Source: JADCGM01 sp943368345 (GTDB lineage: Bacteria; Pseudomonadota; Alphaproteobacteria; Sphingomonadales; Sphingomonadaceae). From it: a stretch of DNA of 64,000 nucleotides. The first letter of the stretch is position 1; each line of letters starts with the position of its first letter. Of this stretch, positions 33,253 through 41,323 are shown piece after piece. The stretch spans positions 43,550 through 107,549 of the forward strand of contig CALRKY020000009.1 of assembly GCA_943368345.1 (NCBI GenBank), written 5' to 3'. Under the pieces are notes generated by a model. The model had not been told where the DNA came from. It did no database searches and was given only the letters and a program-made list of their open reading frames with translations. Both the position numbers and the translations under genes were made by a program.

Positions 33253-35640
33253 TTATCCGCCGAAGTTCACGCGCAGGGTGACGCCGTAATACCGGTCTGC
33301 CTCACGCGGGATCTGGTAGCGATAGCTGCCGCCTGGACCACCGGTTCCGATCGCCGCAGCAAATGGGCGGTCAAACAGGTTGCGGACAATTGCAGTCAGC
33401 TTCCACCGGTCGTCCTTGTCGATGATCGACGCCTGAATGTCGGTCAGGGAGTAGTTCGGGATGGTCGTTGCCAAACGCTCAGCCGGGTTTGGCGACAATT
33501 GTGACAATTGTTCCCCGGTGTAGGAGAATGATCCGCCAAGGCCGAAGTCAAACGACCGTCCGGTGATGAACCGCTTGTCGCCATTGACGCTGACTTTCAG
33601 CTTGGGTGCGCTGGTCAGCGGCGTCCCTGACGGGATTAACGTCGCAGCGGCGGCACCCGGCGCCACCTTGAAATTGTCGACCCGGGCCTTGGTATAGGCC
33701 AGCCCCCCTGAAATCGACAGAGTCGGCGACGGGCGGGCAATCACATCGACTTCGATGCCGCGTGTCGAGACATCACCGGCATTGGTCAGCCGCGTCGTAA
33801 CCACACCGGCAACCAAATCAGGATTGTTGGCCTGGAAATTTTCATACTTGGCATAATATGCCGCAATATTCAGGACAACTTTCCCGCCAGCCAATGTATT
33901 TTTCAGACCGATTTCGAAGCTATCAGCTGTTTCAGCCTCGATCAAATTGGTGCTGGAGGTCGACATGTTGAAGAAGATATTGTAAGCTGGGCCTTTATAT
34001 CCACGAGCATACGTCCCGTACAACGTGCTGTTTTCAGTCATGTCATACTGGATACCAGCCCGACCCGAAACATTGTCCTTCGAATTGCTCGCCCGGAACG
34101 GCACACCGTTCGACACACCAGCGATGAAGGCCCCCGTCGCCGGGTTGGTGGCACCATTGTTGAACACACCGGCATCAAAATTACCGGCAATGCCCGGTCC
34201 GGCGAGCGTGGTGACACGACGGTGGAACACATCCAGTTCGTCATGCGTATAGCGCAGACCACCGATCAGGCGGACATCGTCAGCGATATTGACGGTTGCC
34301 TGACCAAACAGCGCGACGTTCTTGAATACCGACCCGAATGTCGCGGTACCCGACGGGAATGTTGACGGCGCGGCCAGCGGGCTGGTGCAGGGCGTCAGGG
34401 TTGCCGGGGCAGCACCGAGGGCTGCGCAGACAATGTCATTCCGGGTGAAGGTCCGCTCGTTGTCAGCGTTCGAATAATAAGCGCCGAGCACATATTCAAC
34501 GAACTGACCCGATGGCGACGTCAGGCGCAATTCCTGAGTGAATGTTTTCGACGTTTGCGGTCCAATATCGTGGAGCTGCGCAATGCCGATATAAGCCGCG
34601 GGCAGGAAATCGCCTTCGCGGATCTCGTTATTGTCCCAGTTACGATACGAGGTGATGGAGGTCAGTGTTCCGGCCGCGCCGACATCATAATTGGCCTCTG
34701 CCGAAACGCCCCAGCTTTCCTCTTTCGTCGCCGTCACCAGATTGTGCGCCACGATGCGCGACCGCACCCCCGCAAAGGAGCTCAACGGCAAAGCCTGCGC
34801 CGCCAGGTTGGTAGGCACCGTGCCGAGAATTTCCGCGCAGCAATCGTCATCCGATTTGCGGAAATCGGCGACGAACTTCAACGTCAGCTTGTCCGACGCA
34901 TCGGCCTCGACAACCGCACGGGCACCGTAATGCTCATAGCCATTGACCCGGCTGTTCACCGTTGGGGCGATGTTGCGGATATTGCCATCATAGGTGCCGT
35001 AGAAGGCTGTCAGGCGGCTGCGAACGCTCGGGGACAGCGGCACGTTGATCACACCGCGAACGCGGTATTCATTGCCGTTGTCAAAGAAATAGCCGCCCTC
35101 GCCATAGCCTTCGAGAACATCGGACGGACGCTTCGACACGATGTTGACCACACCGGCAGAGGCGTTCTTGCCGAACAATGTGCCCTGCGGTCCGCGCAGC
35201 ACTTCAAGCCGCTCGACGTCGACCAGATCACCAAAGGCCTCACCGGCGTTGGCCAGCACGACGCCGTCCAGAACCGTCGAAACCGAAGGCTCGGCGGCGA
35301 TGGAGAAGTTGGCGGTTCCGATTCCGCGCAGGAACAGGAACTGGTTGAGCGTCGTGCCCGATTTGCGGAAGTTCAGCGACGGCACGAGATACTGGACATT
35401 CTCGATATTCACGCCGCCCTGGTTGGCGATGGCATCACCGGAGATCACCGAAACCGCGATTGGCACGTCCTGCAGGCGCTCGGTGCGCTTCTGTGCGGTC
35501 ACGACGATTTCCGACACCTCATCGGCGGCGTCGGCTGCCGCCACGGCTGGCGCCGCTGCTTGCGCAAATGCCGCTGCCGAAAGACCGAATACGGCCACCG
35601 CTGCGCTGGTGCGCAAGATCGTTTTGAAGCTTCTGTTCAT
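33253..35640 (-). CDS. TonB-dependent outer-membrane receptor 3
   Basis: This 795-residue receptor has the signal peptide MNRSFKTILRTSAAVAVFGLSAAAFA, TonB-box region SEIVVTAQKRTERL, and a plug with VSTVLDGVVLANAG and ERLEVLRGPQGTLFGKNASAGVVN. The barrel ends VTLRVNFGG, so the usual terminal Phe is followed by two glycines. ATG 35640 is preceded by GGGGA. It lies 83 bp downstream of the Gfo/Idh gene on the same strand and may share its transcript. A small inverted repeat (TGTCG/CGACA, 35684-35703) lies in the gap. The likely cargo is a sugar derivative, but position allows either the galactoside or the LacI-controlled module. Confidence 0.92.
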   Translation of the reverse strand: MNRSFKTILRTSAAVAVFGLSAAAFAQAAAPAVAAADAADEVSEIVVTAQKRTERLQDVPIAVSVISGDAIANQGGVNIENVQYLVPSLNFRKSGTTLNQFLFLRGIGTANFSIAAEPSVSTVLDGVVLANAGEAFGDLVDVERLEVLRGPQGTLFGKNASAGVVNIVSKRPSDVLEGYGEGGYFFDNGNEYRVRGVINVPLSPSVRSRLTAFYGTYDGNIRNIAPTVNSRVNGYEHYGARAVVEADASDKLTLKFVADFRKSDDDCCAEILGTVPTNLAAQALPLSSFAGVRSRIVAHNLVTATKEESWGVSAEANYDVGAAGTLTSITSYRNWDNNEIREGDFLPAAYIGIAQLHDIGPQTSKTFTQELRLTSPSGQFVEYVLGAYYSNADNERTFTRNDIVCAALGAAPATLTPCTSPLAAPSTFPSGTATFGSVFKNVALFGQATVNIADDVRLIGGLRYTHDELDVFHRRVTTLAGPGIAGNFDAGVFNNGATNPATGAFIAGVSNGVPFRASNSKDNVSGRAGIQYDMTENSTLYGTYARGYKGPAYNIFFNMSTSSTNLIEAETADSFEIGLKNTLAGGKVVLNIAAYYAKYENFQANNPDLVAGVVTTRLTNAGDVSTRGIEVDVIARPSPTLSISGGLAYTKARVDNFKVAPGAAAATLIPSGTPLTSAPKLKVSVNGDKRFITGRSFDFGLGGSFSYTGEQLSQLSPNPAERLATTIPNYSLTDIQASIIDKDDRWKLTAIVRNLFDRPFAAAIGTGGPGGSYRYQIPREADRYYGVTLRVNFGG

Positions 35641-35723
35641 GTTCGTCCCCAATATGGTTTCGCCGCTTGATATTGTCGGGAGCTGTCGTTGCGGTGAGCG
35701 ACAACCCCTGTAATCGCAAAGTC

Positions 35724-36815
35724 TCAGTTCGTTCCGAATCCCAATTCCGTCATCTCGACCGCGCGCCGTTCCTTGGCGCTGGTCTCGGCTGCAATGCCAA
35801 TGGCGACGGCCTTTAGGCCATCTTCCGCCGTCACCTCAACCGCACCCTCGCCGCGCACGGCAGCGATGAATTTCTGATGCTCATAGAAAGTCGCACCGTG
35901 ATGGCTGCCAGCCTTCAGCGCCGCCTCATCCACCGGAACATGGCTCCGCTCAACCTTCTTCGGGTTCATGAAGCCGACGCGAGGGCTGAACACCAGCGAC
36001 CCTTCCGGGATCAGGCAGTCGAGCCGCGCTGCGTCTCCCACGGCGGTAATCTCTTCCTGATTTTCCGCACCGTCCGCGAACATCGACAGATCGAGCATCG
36101 CCCGAACGCCGTTGGCAAAATCAACCGTGGTGTAGCTATTGTCGATGATGTCCGGCTGACGCCCGCCATAACGCTCATCCAGATGGTTCACGTCCATCCC
36201 GCCCGAGCAATAAACCCGCACTGCCTCGGCCCCGACGATCAGTCGCATCAGATCAAAGAAATGGCAGCATTTCTCCACCATTGTGCCACCAGTGTTTTCG
36301 GCAAACCGGTTCCAGTCGCCGACCTTTGGCAGGAACGGGAAGCGGTGCTCGCGGATCGCCAGCATCTTCAGCGCACCGATTCGCCCGCCCTTGATCTGCG
36401 CGATGAACTCGGCAGCCGGCGGCATGTAGCGATATTCCATCGCGGTCCAGAACAGGCCCTTGGCCGACTTCGCCCGCTCCGCGACCCAGCGGGCATCATC
36501 CAGCGTCGTCGCAACCGGCTTCTCACAGAGGATGTTGAGTCCGGCATCGAACAGTGGTGCCAGCACCTCGCGGTGGGTGTTGTTCGGCGATGCGATGATC
36601 ACCGCATCGGCGACACCGGCTTTGGCGAGTTCGGCGGAACTATCGAACCGGCGCAAATCCACCTGTCCGGCTGCTGCCCGCGCACTGTTCGCCGACGAAT
36701 CAACCGGGTCGACAATCGCCACAAGTTCGGCTCCGGGCGTGATGGCAAGGTTGCGGATATGCTCCGCGCCCATCATGCCAGCGCCAACCAGTGCATAGCG
36801 AACCGTGCTGCCCAA
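35724..36815 (-). CDS. Gfo/Idh/MocA family protein, candidate NAD-dependent glycosidase
   Basis: This is a 363-residue Gfo/Idh/MocA protein with the N-terminal Rossmann motif YALVGAGMMGAEH and the CEKPVA motif. The central segment REHRFPFLPKVGDWNRF and VEKCCHFFDLMR is unlike the common inositol dehydrogenases. I prefer the TTG at 36815, preceded by GGGGATATTGGGG; the TTG at 36839 lies inside the operator palindrome. The fold includes GH109 and, as I recall, the GH188 NAD-dependent sulfoquinovosidases. With the reductase and monooxygenase genes at 38013-39979, a sulfoquinovosidase role is plausible. A plain sugar dehydrogenase is the alternative. Confidence 0.8.
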   Translation of the reverse strand: MGSTVRYALVGAGMMGAEHIRNLAITPGAELVAIVDPVDSSANSARAAAGQVDLRRFDSSAELAKAGVADAVIIASPNNTHREVLAPLFDAGLNILCEKPVATTLDDARWVAERAKSAKGLFWTAMEYRYMPPAAEFIAQIKGGRIGALKMLAIREHRFPFLPKVGDWNRFAENTGGTMVEKCCHFFDLMRLIVGAEAVRVYCSGGMDVNHLDERYGGRQPDIIDNSYTTVDFANGVRAMLDLSMFADGAENQEEITAVGDAARLDCLIPEGSLVFSPRVGFMNPKKVERSHVPVDEAALKAGSHHGATFYEHQKFIAAVRGEGAVEVTAEDGLKAVAIGIAAETSAKERRAVEMTELGFGTN

Positions 36816-36834
36816 CCCCAATATCCCCGTTTCT

Positions 36835-36846
36835 GACAACGATGTC
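36835..36846. promoter_or_regulatory. LacI-type operator between divergent Gfo/Idh and lacI-like genes
   Basis: GACAACGATGTC is one mismatch from the perfect palindrome GACAACGTTGTC with the central CG typical of LacI-family sites. A similar site lies at 37984. It sits 19 bp upstream of the preferred Gfo/Idh start and 106 bp upstream of the regulator's ATG, so it can control both directions. Confidence 0.6.
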
Positions 36847-36951
36847 TTAAACGCTGTTTGTCACAAAATGCCGTAAGCCCGCAAGACCCGTGCTGCATTG
36901 CAGCCAAGGGCGTTGCAGCGTTACAACAGGTTGAAAGGGGCGATCGGCAGC

Positions 36952-37950
36952 ATGCGGACAACGATCAAAGACGTTTCGCGGGTCGCTGGTGTCTCGATCA
37001 AGACCGTGTCGCGCGTCCTGAACAAGGAACGCTACGTCAAAGACGAAACCCGGCGCCGTGTCGAAGAAGCTGTGGCAGCGCTGTCCTTTAGCCCAAGTCT
37101 CGCGGCTCGGACGCTCGGTGGCCGCCGATCCTTTCAGATTGCCCTGATCTACGACAATCACAGTCCATTCTACATCCACCAAATCCAGGAAGGCGTGTGG
37201 GCCCGCTGCCGGGAAGCAGGGGTGCGTATGCTGGCCCAGCCCGCCGATGTCGCCTCTCCTACTTTGGCGAATGAGGTCGGTGGCCTGATCGATGAAACCC
37301 ATGTCGATGGCATCATTCTGTCGTCACCAGTCACCGATTCTGCCGTCGTGCTCGCCGAACTCGAACGGCGCGGCATCCCGTTTGTGCGCATTTCGCCGGG
37401 AACCAATCATGCCATGACTTCGTCGGTGTTCATGGACGATGTGCAGGCCGCCGATGACATGACCACCCACCTGATCAACGGCGGGCACCGCCGGATTGGC
37501 TTCATCATCGGCCATACCAATCACATGGCCAGCGACCAGCGGCTTTTCGGGTATCGCCGGGCGCTCGACCGGGCCGGCATTCCGTTCGAACCCGATCTGG
37601 TCCGCCCCGGCGAATTTGATTTCGCCAGTGGAACCGCCGCAGCCGAATCCCTGCTAGACCTGCCGGATCGCCCGACTGCCATTTTTGCGTCGAACGATGA
37701 CATGGCCGCCGGGGTGCTCGCCGTTGCGCACCGGCGCGATATCGCGGTGCCGGAAGATCTGTCCGTCGCCGGATTTGACGATACCGAACTGGCAAGTGCG
37801 GTCTGGCCGCCGCTGACCACGATCCGCCAGCCGACCCGCGATCTGGCCTACAGTGCCGCCGCCCTGCTGCTGGAAAGCGAAGGCACGGTCGCCCATCGGC
37901 GACTTCAGCATGATTTGATCGTCCGCGGATCAACGGCAAAACGACGGTAG
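36952..37950 (+). CDS. LacI-family transcriptional regulator
   Basis: This 332-residue repressor has the N-terminal helix-turn-helix TIKDVSRVAGVSIKTVSRVLN (residues 4-24) followed by hinge ARTLGGRRS and a periplasmic-binding-like sugar domain with IFASNDDMAAGVL and VAGFDDTELASAVWPPLTTI. ATG 36952 follows GAAAGGGG. It lies between two similar operators (36835 and 37984) that flank it on both sides, so it probably controls the Gfo/Idh-TonB transcript and the reductase-monooxygenase-MFS transcript. The inducer is likely a sugar or sugar derivative. Confidence 0.93.
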   Translation: MRTTIKDVSRVAGVSIKTVSRVLNKERYVKDETRRRVEEAVAALSFSPSLAARTLGGRRSFQIALIYDNHSPFYIHQIQEGVWARCREAGVRMLAQPADVASPTLANEVGGLIDETHVDGIILSSPVTDSAVVLAELERRGIPFVRISPGTNHAMTSSVFMDDVQAADDMTTHLINGGHRRIGFIIGHTNHMASDQRLFGYRRALDRAGIPFEPDLVRPGEFDFASGTAAAESLLDLPDRPTAIFASNDDMAAGVLAVAHRRDIAVPEDLSVAGFDDTELASAVWPPLTTIRQPTRDLAYSAAALLLESEGTVAHRRLQHDLIVRGSTAKRR

Positions 37951-37983
37951 CTTGACGCTGGCCCCTGCTGTCTGCCAGTTTCA

Positions 37984-37995
37984 GACAACGTTATC
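37984..37995. promoter_or_regulatory. LacI-type operator upstream of aldo/keto reductase
   Basis: GACAACGTTATC is one mismatch from the palindrome GACAACGTTGTC and extends to AGACAACGTTATCA. It lies 18 bp upstream of the ATG at 38013, consistent with repression of the reductase-monooxygenase-MFS operon by the adjacent LacI protein. Confidence 0.6.
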
Positions 37996-38012
37996 ATATT
38001 TGCCGAGGCCGC

Positions 38013-38921
38013 ATGTCAGATTTGCCGAGACCACCCGCCGTCCGACCTCTCGGAGCTTCGGGACTGACGGTCAGTTCGCTGGCCTGGGGCATGTGGCGTT
38101 TTGCCGGAAATGACCTGAAGACCGCCCGTGCCAAGATCGACGCGGCCTTTGATATCGGTATTAATTTCTTCGACACCGCCGATATTTACGGCCCCGACAA
38201 TGGCGAAGCTTTCGGCGCAGCAGAGCTGTTGCTCGGGCGTTTGTTTGCTGAGGACTCAGCGCTCCGCAGCCGGATGGTATTGGCCAGCAAGGGCGGCATC
38301 GTCATCGGCACCCCCTATGATTCGTCGCCCTCCTATCTTGCCAGCGCCATCGACGCGTCGCTCCGGCGACTCGGTATCGATCAGCTGGACCTGTGGCAGA
38401 TCCACCGCCCTGACATGCTGTCCCATCCGCAGGAAGTGGCGCGGACGCTGGAAACAGCTGTCGCTGCGGGTAAAATCCGCAGCATTGGGGTGTCGAACTT
38501 CACCGTGTCCCAGACCCGGGCCCTGATGAAATTCCTGCAGCAACCACTGGTCTCCACCCAGCCGGAATATTCGCCGCTGGCGCTTGATCCGCTGTCGGAT
38601 GGCACCTTCGACCTCGCCGTATCGCAGGACGTCGCCGTACTCGCTTGGTCGCCGCTCGGGCAGGGCCGCATTGGTGATCCCGGCGACGACCGCGCCCGCA
38701 ACGTTGCGGCGGCGCTCGACGCAGTTGCAGCCGACTTTGGCGTGTCCCGCAGCGCGGCCACCTACAGCTGGATCATGGCCCACCCGTCGCGCCCGATCCC
38801 GATTGTCGGTACCCAGACGCCAGCGCGCATCCGGGAGGCTGGAGACGCATTTAAGGTCACCTGGACCCGCGCCCGCTGGTATGAGGTTCTGGTTGCAGCC
38901 AGAGGGGAGAGATTGCCATGA
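38013..38921 (+). CDS. Aldo/keto reductase, SmoB-like candidate
   Basis: This is a 302-residue NAD(P)H-dependent aldo/keto reductase. The tetrad Asp-Tyr-Lys-His is visible in FFDTADIYG, LASKGG and WQIHRPD, and the cofactor region PIVGTQTPARI resembles YdhF-type reductases. It overlaps the flavin monooxygenase gene by 4 bp. In sulfo-SMO sulfoquinovose catabolism an enzyme of this superfamily (SmoB) reduces 6-oxo-glucose, the product of the monooxygenase, to glucose. The coupling of exactly these two genes is the basis for the suggestion; a general sugar-aldehyde reductase is the alternative. Confidence 0.88.
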   Translation: MSDLPRPPAVRPLGASGLTVSSLAWGMWRFAGNDLKTARAKIDAAFDIGINFFDTADIYGPDNGEAFGAAELLLGRLFAEDSALRSRMVLASKGGIVIGTPYDSSPSYLASAIDASLRRLGIDQLDLWQIHRPDMLSHPQEVARTLETAVAAGKIRSIGVSNFTVSQTRALMKFLQQPLVSTQPEYSPLALDPLSDGTFDLAVSQDVAVLAWSPLGQGRIGDPGDDRARNVAAALDAVAADFGVSRSAATYSWIMAHPSRPIPIVGTQTPARIREAGDAFKVTWTRARWYEVLVAARGERLP

Positions 38922-39979
38922 CCGTCGAAGTCAGCTGGTTTTCCGCACTTTGCGACGATGACTATGAATTTCTCGGCGTCCCCGATCCGATGCTCAAATC
39001 GAGCTGGGAACATTGCCGCGATATCGTGATGACCGCTGACAGCGGTGGCTTCGACAATGTCCTGCTGCCCTCCGGATATGCCCTCGGCGTCGATACCACG
39101 ATATTTGCCGCCGCCATCGCGACTCTGGTCAAGCGCATCCGGCTGCTGATGGCCGTCCGCATCGGTGAAACATGGCCGCCGCAGTTGGCCCGGCAGATTG
39201 CCACACTTGACCGGATTCTCGGTGGGCGACTGACCGTCAACATCATCTCCTCCGACATGCCGGGCGAGACTCTGGCATCGGCCCCGCGCTACCGCCGCAC
39301 GGCGGAGGCCATGGCCATCCTCAAAGCCCTGCTGAACGGCGACCCGCTCGATCATGACGGGGAATTCTGGAAGCTGAAGCTCGACCCGGCGCGGATTACC
39401 ACCATGTCGGGCAAATGCCCGCCACTGTATTTCGGTGGGCTCAGCCCCGATGCGCGGGATGCCGCGGCGCAGGGCTGCGATGTCTATCTGATGTGGCCCG
39501 ATACCATGCCGGCGGTGAAGGAGATCGTCGCTGACATGACGGCGCGGGCCGCCTCCTACGGCCGCAAGTTGAAATTCGGCTACCGGGCGCATGTCATTGT
39601 CCGCGATACTGAGGCGGAGGCGCGCGACTATGCCAGCCGTCTGCTGTCAAAGCTCGACGATGCGGAAGGGGCTGCCATCCGCGCCAAATCGCTCGATTCA
39701 ACCAGCGTCGGTGTGCAGCGGCAGGCGGCCCTTCGCGCCGCAGCAGGTGACGAGGGCTATGTCGAGGACAATCTGTGGACCGGCATCGGTCGGGCGCGGT
39801 CGGGCTGCGGCGCCGCCATCGTCGGCAACCCGGATCAGGTGCTCGCCAAATTGAAGGCCTATCAGGATGTCGGGATCGAGGCGTTCATCCTGTCGGGCTA
39901 CCCGCATGCGGCGGAGGCAGATCTGTTCGCCCGCCATGTGCTGCCGCATCTGAAGCACGGGCCGCTGCATTTGGATTGA
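38918..39979 (+). CDS. LLM-class flavin-dependent monooxygenase, SsuD/SmoC-like
   Basis: This 353-residue luciferase-like monooxygenase is related to the alkanesulfonate monooxygenase SsuD. It has LLMAVRIGETWPPQLARQIATLD, NIISSDMPGE, LYFGGLSPDA and the C-terminal GRARSGCGAAIVGNPDQVLAK, then FILSGYPHAAEADLFARHV. SsuD-family enzymes cleave C-S bonds of sulfonates with FMNH2 and oxygen, releasing sulfite. The branch in sulfoquinovose catabolism (SmoC) converts the sulfosugar to 6-oxo-glucose. Here it is coupled to an aldo/keto reductase, as that route needs. The FMN reductase partner is not in the window. A different sulfonate remains possible. Confidence 0.85.
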   Translation: MTVEVSWFSALCDDDYEFLGVPDPMLKSSWEHCRDIVMTADSGGFDNVLLPSGYALGVDTTIFAAAIATLVKRIRLLMAVRIGETWPPQLARQIATLDRILGGRLTVNIISSDMPGETLASAPRYRRTAEAMAILKALLNGDPLDHDGEFWKLKLDPARITTMSGKCPPLYFGGLSPDARDAAAQGCDVYLMWPDTMPAVKEIVADMTARAASYGRKLKFGYRAHVIVRDTEAEARDYASRLLSKLDDAEGAAIRAKSLDSTSVGVQRQAALRAAAGDEGYVEDNLWTGIGRARSGCGAAIVGNPDQVLAKLKAYQDVGIEAFILSGYPHAAEADLFARHVLPHLKHGPLHLD

Positions 39980-40045
39980 ACGCCGGACGACAACCAGAAA
40001 TAGGCGTCACAAGAACGGCGCAGCTGGACAATTGGGGGATTGGAC

Positions 40046-41266
40046 ATGACGGCAGACGCAAAAATGGACCGGCGGCGGTGGATCATCCTGGCGCTGGTAT
40101 TCACCGCCATCATGCTGAACTATGTCGACCGGCAGATCATCGCGCTGCTCAAACCCACGCTCCAGCAGGAGTTCAGCTGGACCGACCGCGACTATGGCCA
40201 CATGACCTCGGCCTTCCAGTTCGCCGCTGCCATCGCCTTTCTGTTCACCGGCTGGTTCATCGACAAGGTCGGCATCCGGGCTGGATTTGCCATCGGAGTC
40301 GGCGTGTGGAGCCTCGCAGGGATCGGCCATGCCTTTGCCTCAACCGTCACCCAGTTCATCACCGCACGCGCGGTACTCGGGGCCGCCGAGTCGGTTGGCA
40401 CACCCGCTGCCGTCAAAACCGCCGCCACCTATTTCCCGGCCCGGGAACGGGCAACGGCGCTCGGCCTCGGCAATACTGCCCCCAATATCGGCGCAGTGCT
40501 GACGCCTCTGCTGGTTCCGCCCTTTGCCATCATCTTCGGCTGGCAGGCGGCTTTCATTGTGGCGGGTGCGCTCGGTCTCGTCTGGGTGGTGGCCTGGCTG
40601 GCGCTCGACGTGAAACCTGAGGCGGTTGAGGACGAGTTTGAGGAAAGCACCAAGGGCTGGAGCAGCCTGCTGACCCAGCGCCGAACCTGGGCCATCGCCA
40701 TAGCCAAAATGCTGACGGACGCGGTCTGGTGGTTCCTGCTGTTCTGGCTGCCCGACCTGTTCCACAAGGTGTTCGGGCTCAGCCAAGGCACCGTCGGTCT
40801 GCCCGTGGCGCTGGTCTATGCCATGGCCGCGATGGGTGCGATTTCCGGCGGCTGGCTCCCCGGCAAGCTGATGGATCGCGGCTGGAGCGTTGACCGGTCC
40901 CGCAAGACCGCGCTGCTGGTCTATGCCATCATCGTCCTGCCGGTGCCGCTGGTCCTCGGCGTCAGCGGCCCGTGGACAGCGGCCTTCCTCATCGGCCTGG
41001 CGCTGTTCGCCCATCAGGGCTTCTCAACCAACATCTTCGCCCTCACCGCCGACCTGTTCCCGGCCCGGCTGGTTGGTTCGGCCATCGGCCTCGGCGCCTT
41101 CGCCGGCAACCTCGCCGGCATGGGCATGAGCGAGTTCGCCGGCTGGTCCCTCGACAACGGCCACGGCTACGCCCCGATGTTCATCTATGCCGCCGGTGCC
41201 TATCTGGCGGCGTGGTTGGCGATCAAGGTGCTGGTTCCGAACATCGGGAACAGGACGGTCGTTTAG
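40046..41266 (+). CDS. MFS transporter, hexuronate/sugar-acid type
   Basis: This 406-residue MFS permease of the anion:cation symporter (ExuT-like) branch starts MTADAKMDRRRWIILALVF and has YVDRQIIALLKP in helix 1. ATG 40046 follows GGGGGA. Twelve helices are predictable. The family carries organic anions such as hexuronates, so an anionic sugar like sulfoquinovose or its glycerol glycoside is a reasonable cargo given the upstream monooxygenase and reductase. It lies 66 bp downstream of the monooxygenase and faces the peptidase-like gene at 41320. Confidence 0.9.
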   Translation: MTADAKMDRRRWIILALVFTAIMLNYVDRQIIALLKPTLQQEFSWTDRDYGHMTSAFQFAAAIAFLFTGWFIDKVGIRAGFAIGVGVWSLAGIGHAFASTVTQFITARAVLGAAESVGTPAAVKTAATYFPARERATALGLGNTAPNIGAVLTPLLVPPFAIIFGWQAAFIVAGALGLVWVVAWLALDVKPEAVEDEFEESTKGWSSLLTQRRTWAIAIAKMLTDAVWWFLLFWLPDLFHKVFGLSQGTVGLPVALVYAMAAMGAISGGWLPGKLMDRGWSVDRSRKTALLVYAIIVLPVPLVLGVSGPWTAAFLIGLALFAHQGFSTNIFALTADLFPARLVGSAIGLGAFAGNLAGMGMSEFAGWSLDNGHGYAPMFIYAAGAYLAAWLAIKVLVPNIGNRTVV

Positions 41267-41295
41267 CGGGAGAGAGACGGCAAACTTGTCCCGTC

Positions 41296-41323
41296 TTGAG
41301 GTAGGGAGTGGTCCTCCCCTCAA
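41296..41323. terminator. Hairpin between convergent genes
   Basis: TTGAG-GGGAG (41296-41308) pairs with CTCCC-CTCAA (41314-41323) around a short loop, overlapping the stop of the minus-strand gene. A second small hairpin, AGACGG/CCGTCT (41275-41296), precedes it. The position between convergent genes supports a bidirectional terminator, but there is no T-run. Confidence 0.4.

Noticed and set aside
34555..35670. A 371-codon plus-strand frame
   Set aside because: It is antisense to the N-terminal half of TonB receptor 3, including its signal peptide and plug, and is not supported by motifs.
38918..39979. Annotation as a plain alkanesulfonate monooxygenase SsuD
   Set aside because: The family is right, but the neighbours are sugar-linked (aldo/keto reductase, LacI, MFS) and there is no ssuEABC context, so the specific SsuD name is not supported.
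40021..40045. A half-site GGACAA in front of the MFS gene at 40046 as a sixth HutC operator
   Set aside because: Only one half (TGGACAATT) is present, without the TTGTC arm, and the gene belongs to the LacI-controlled module.
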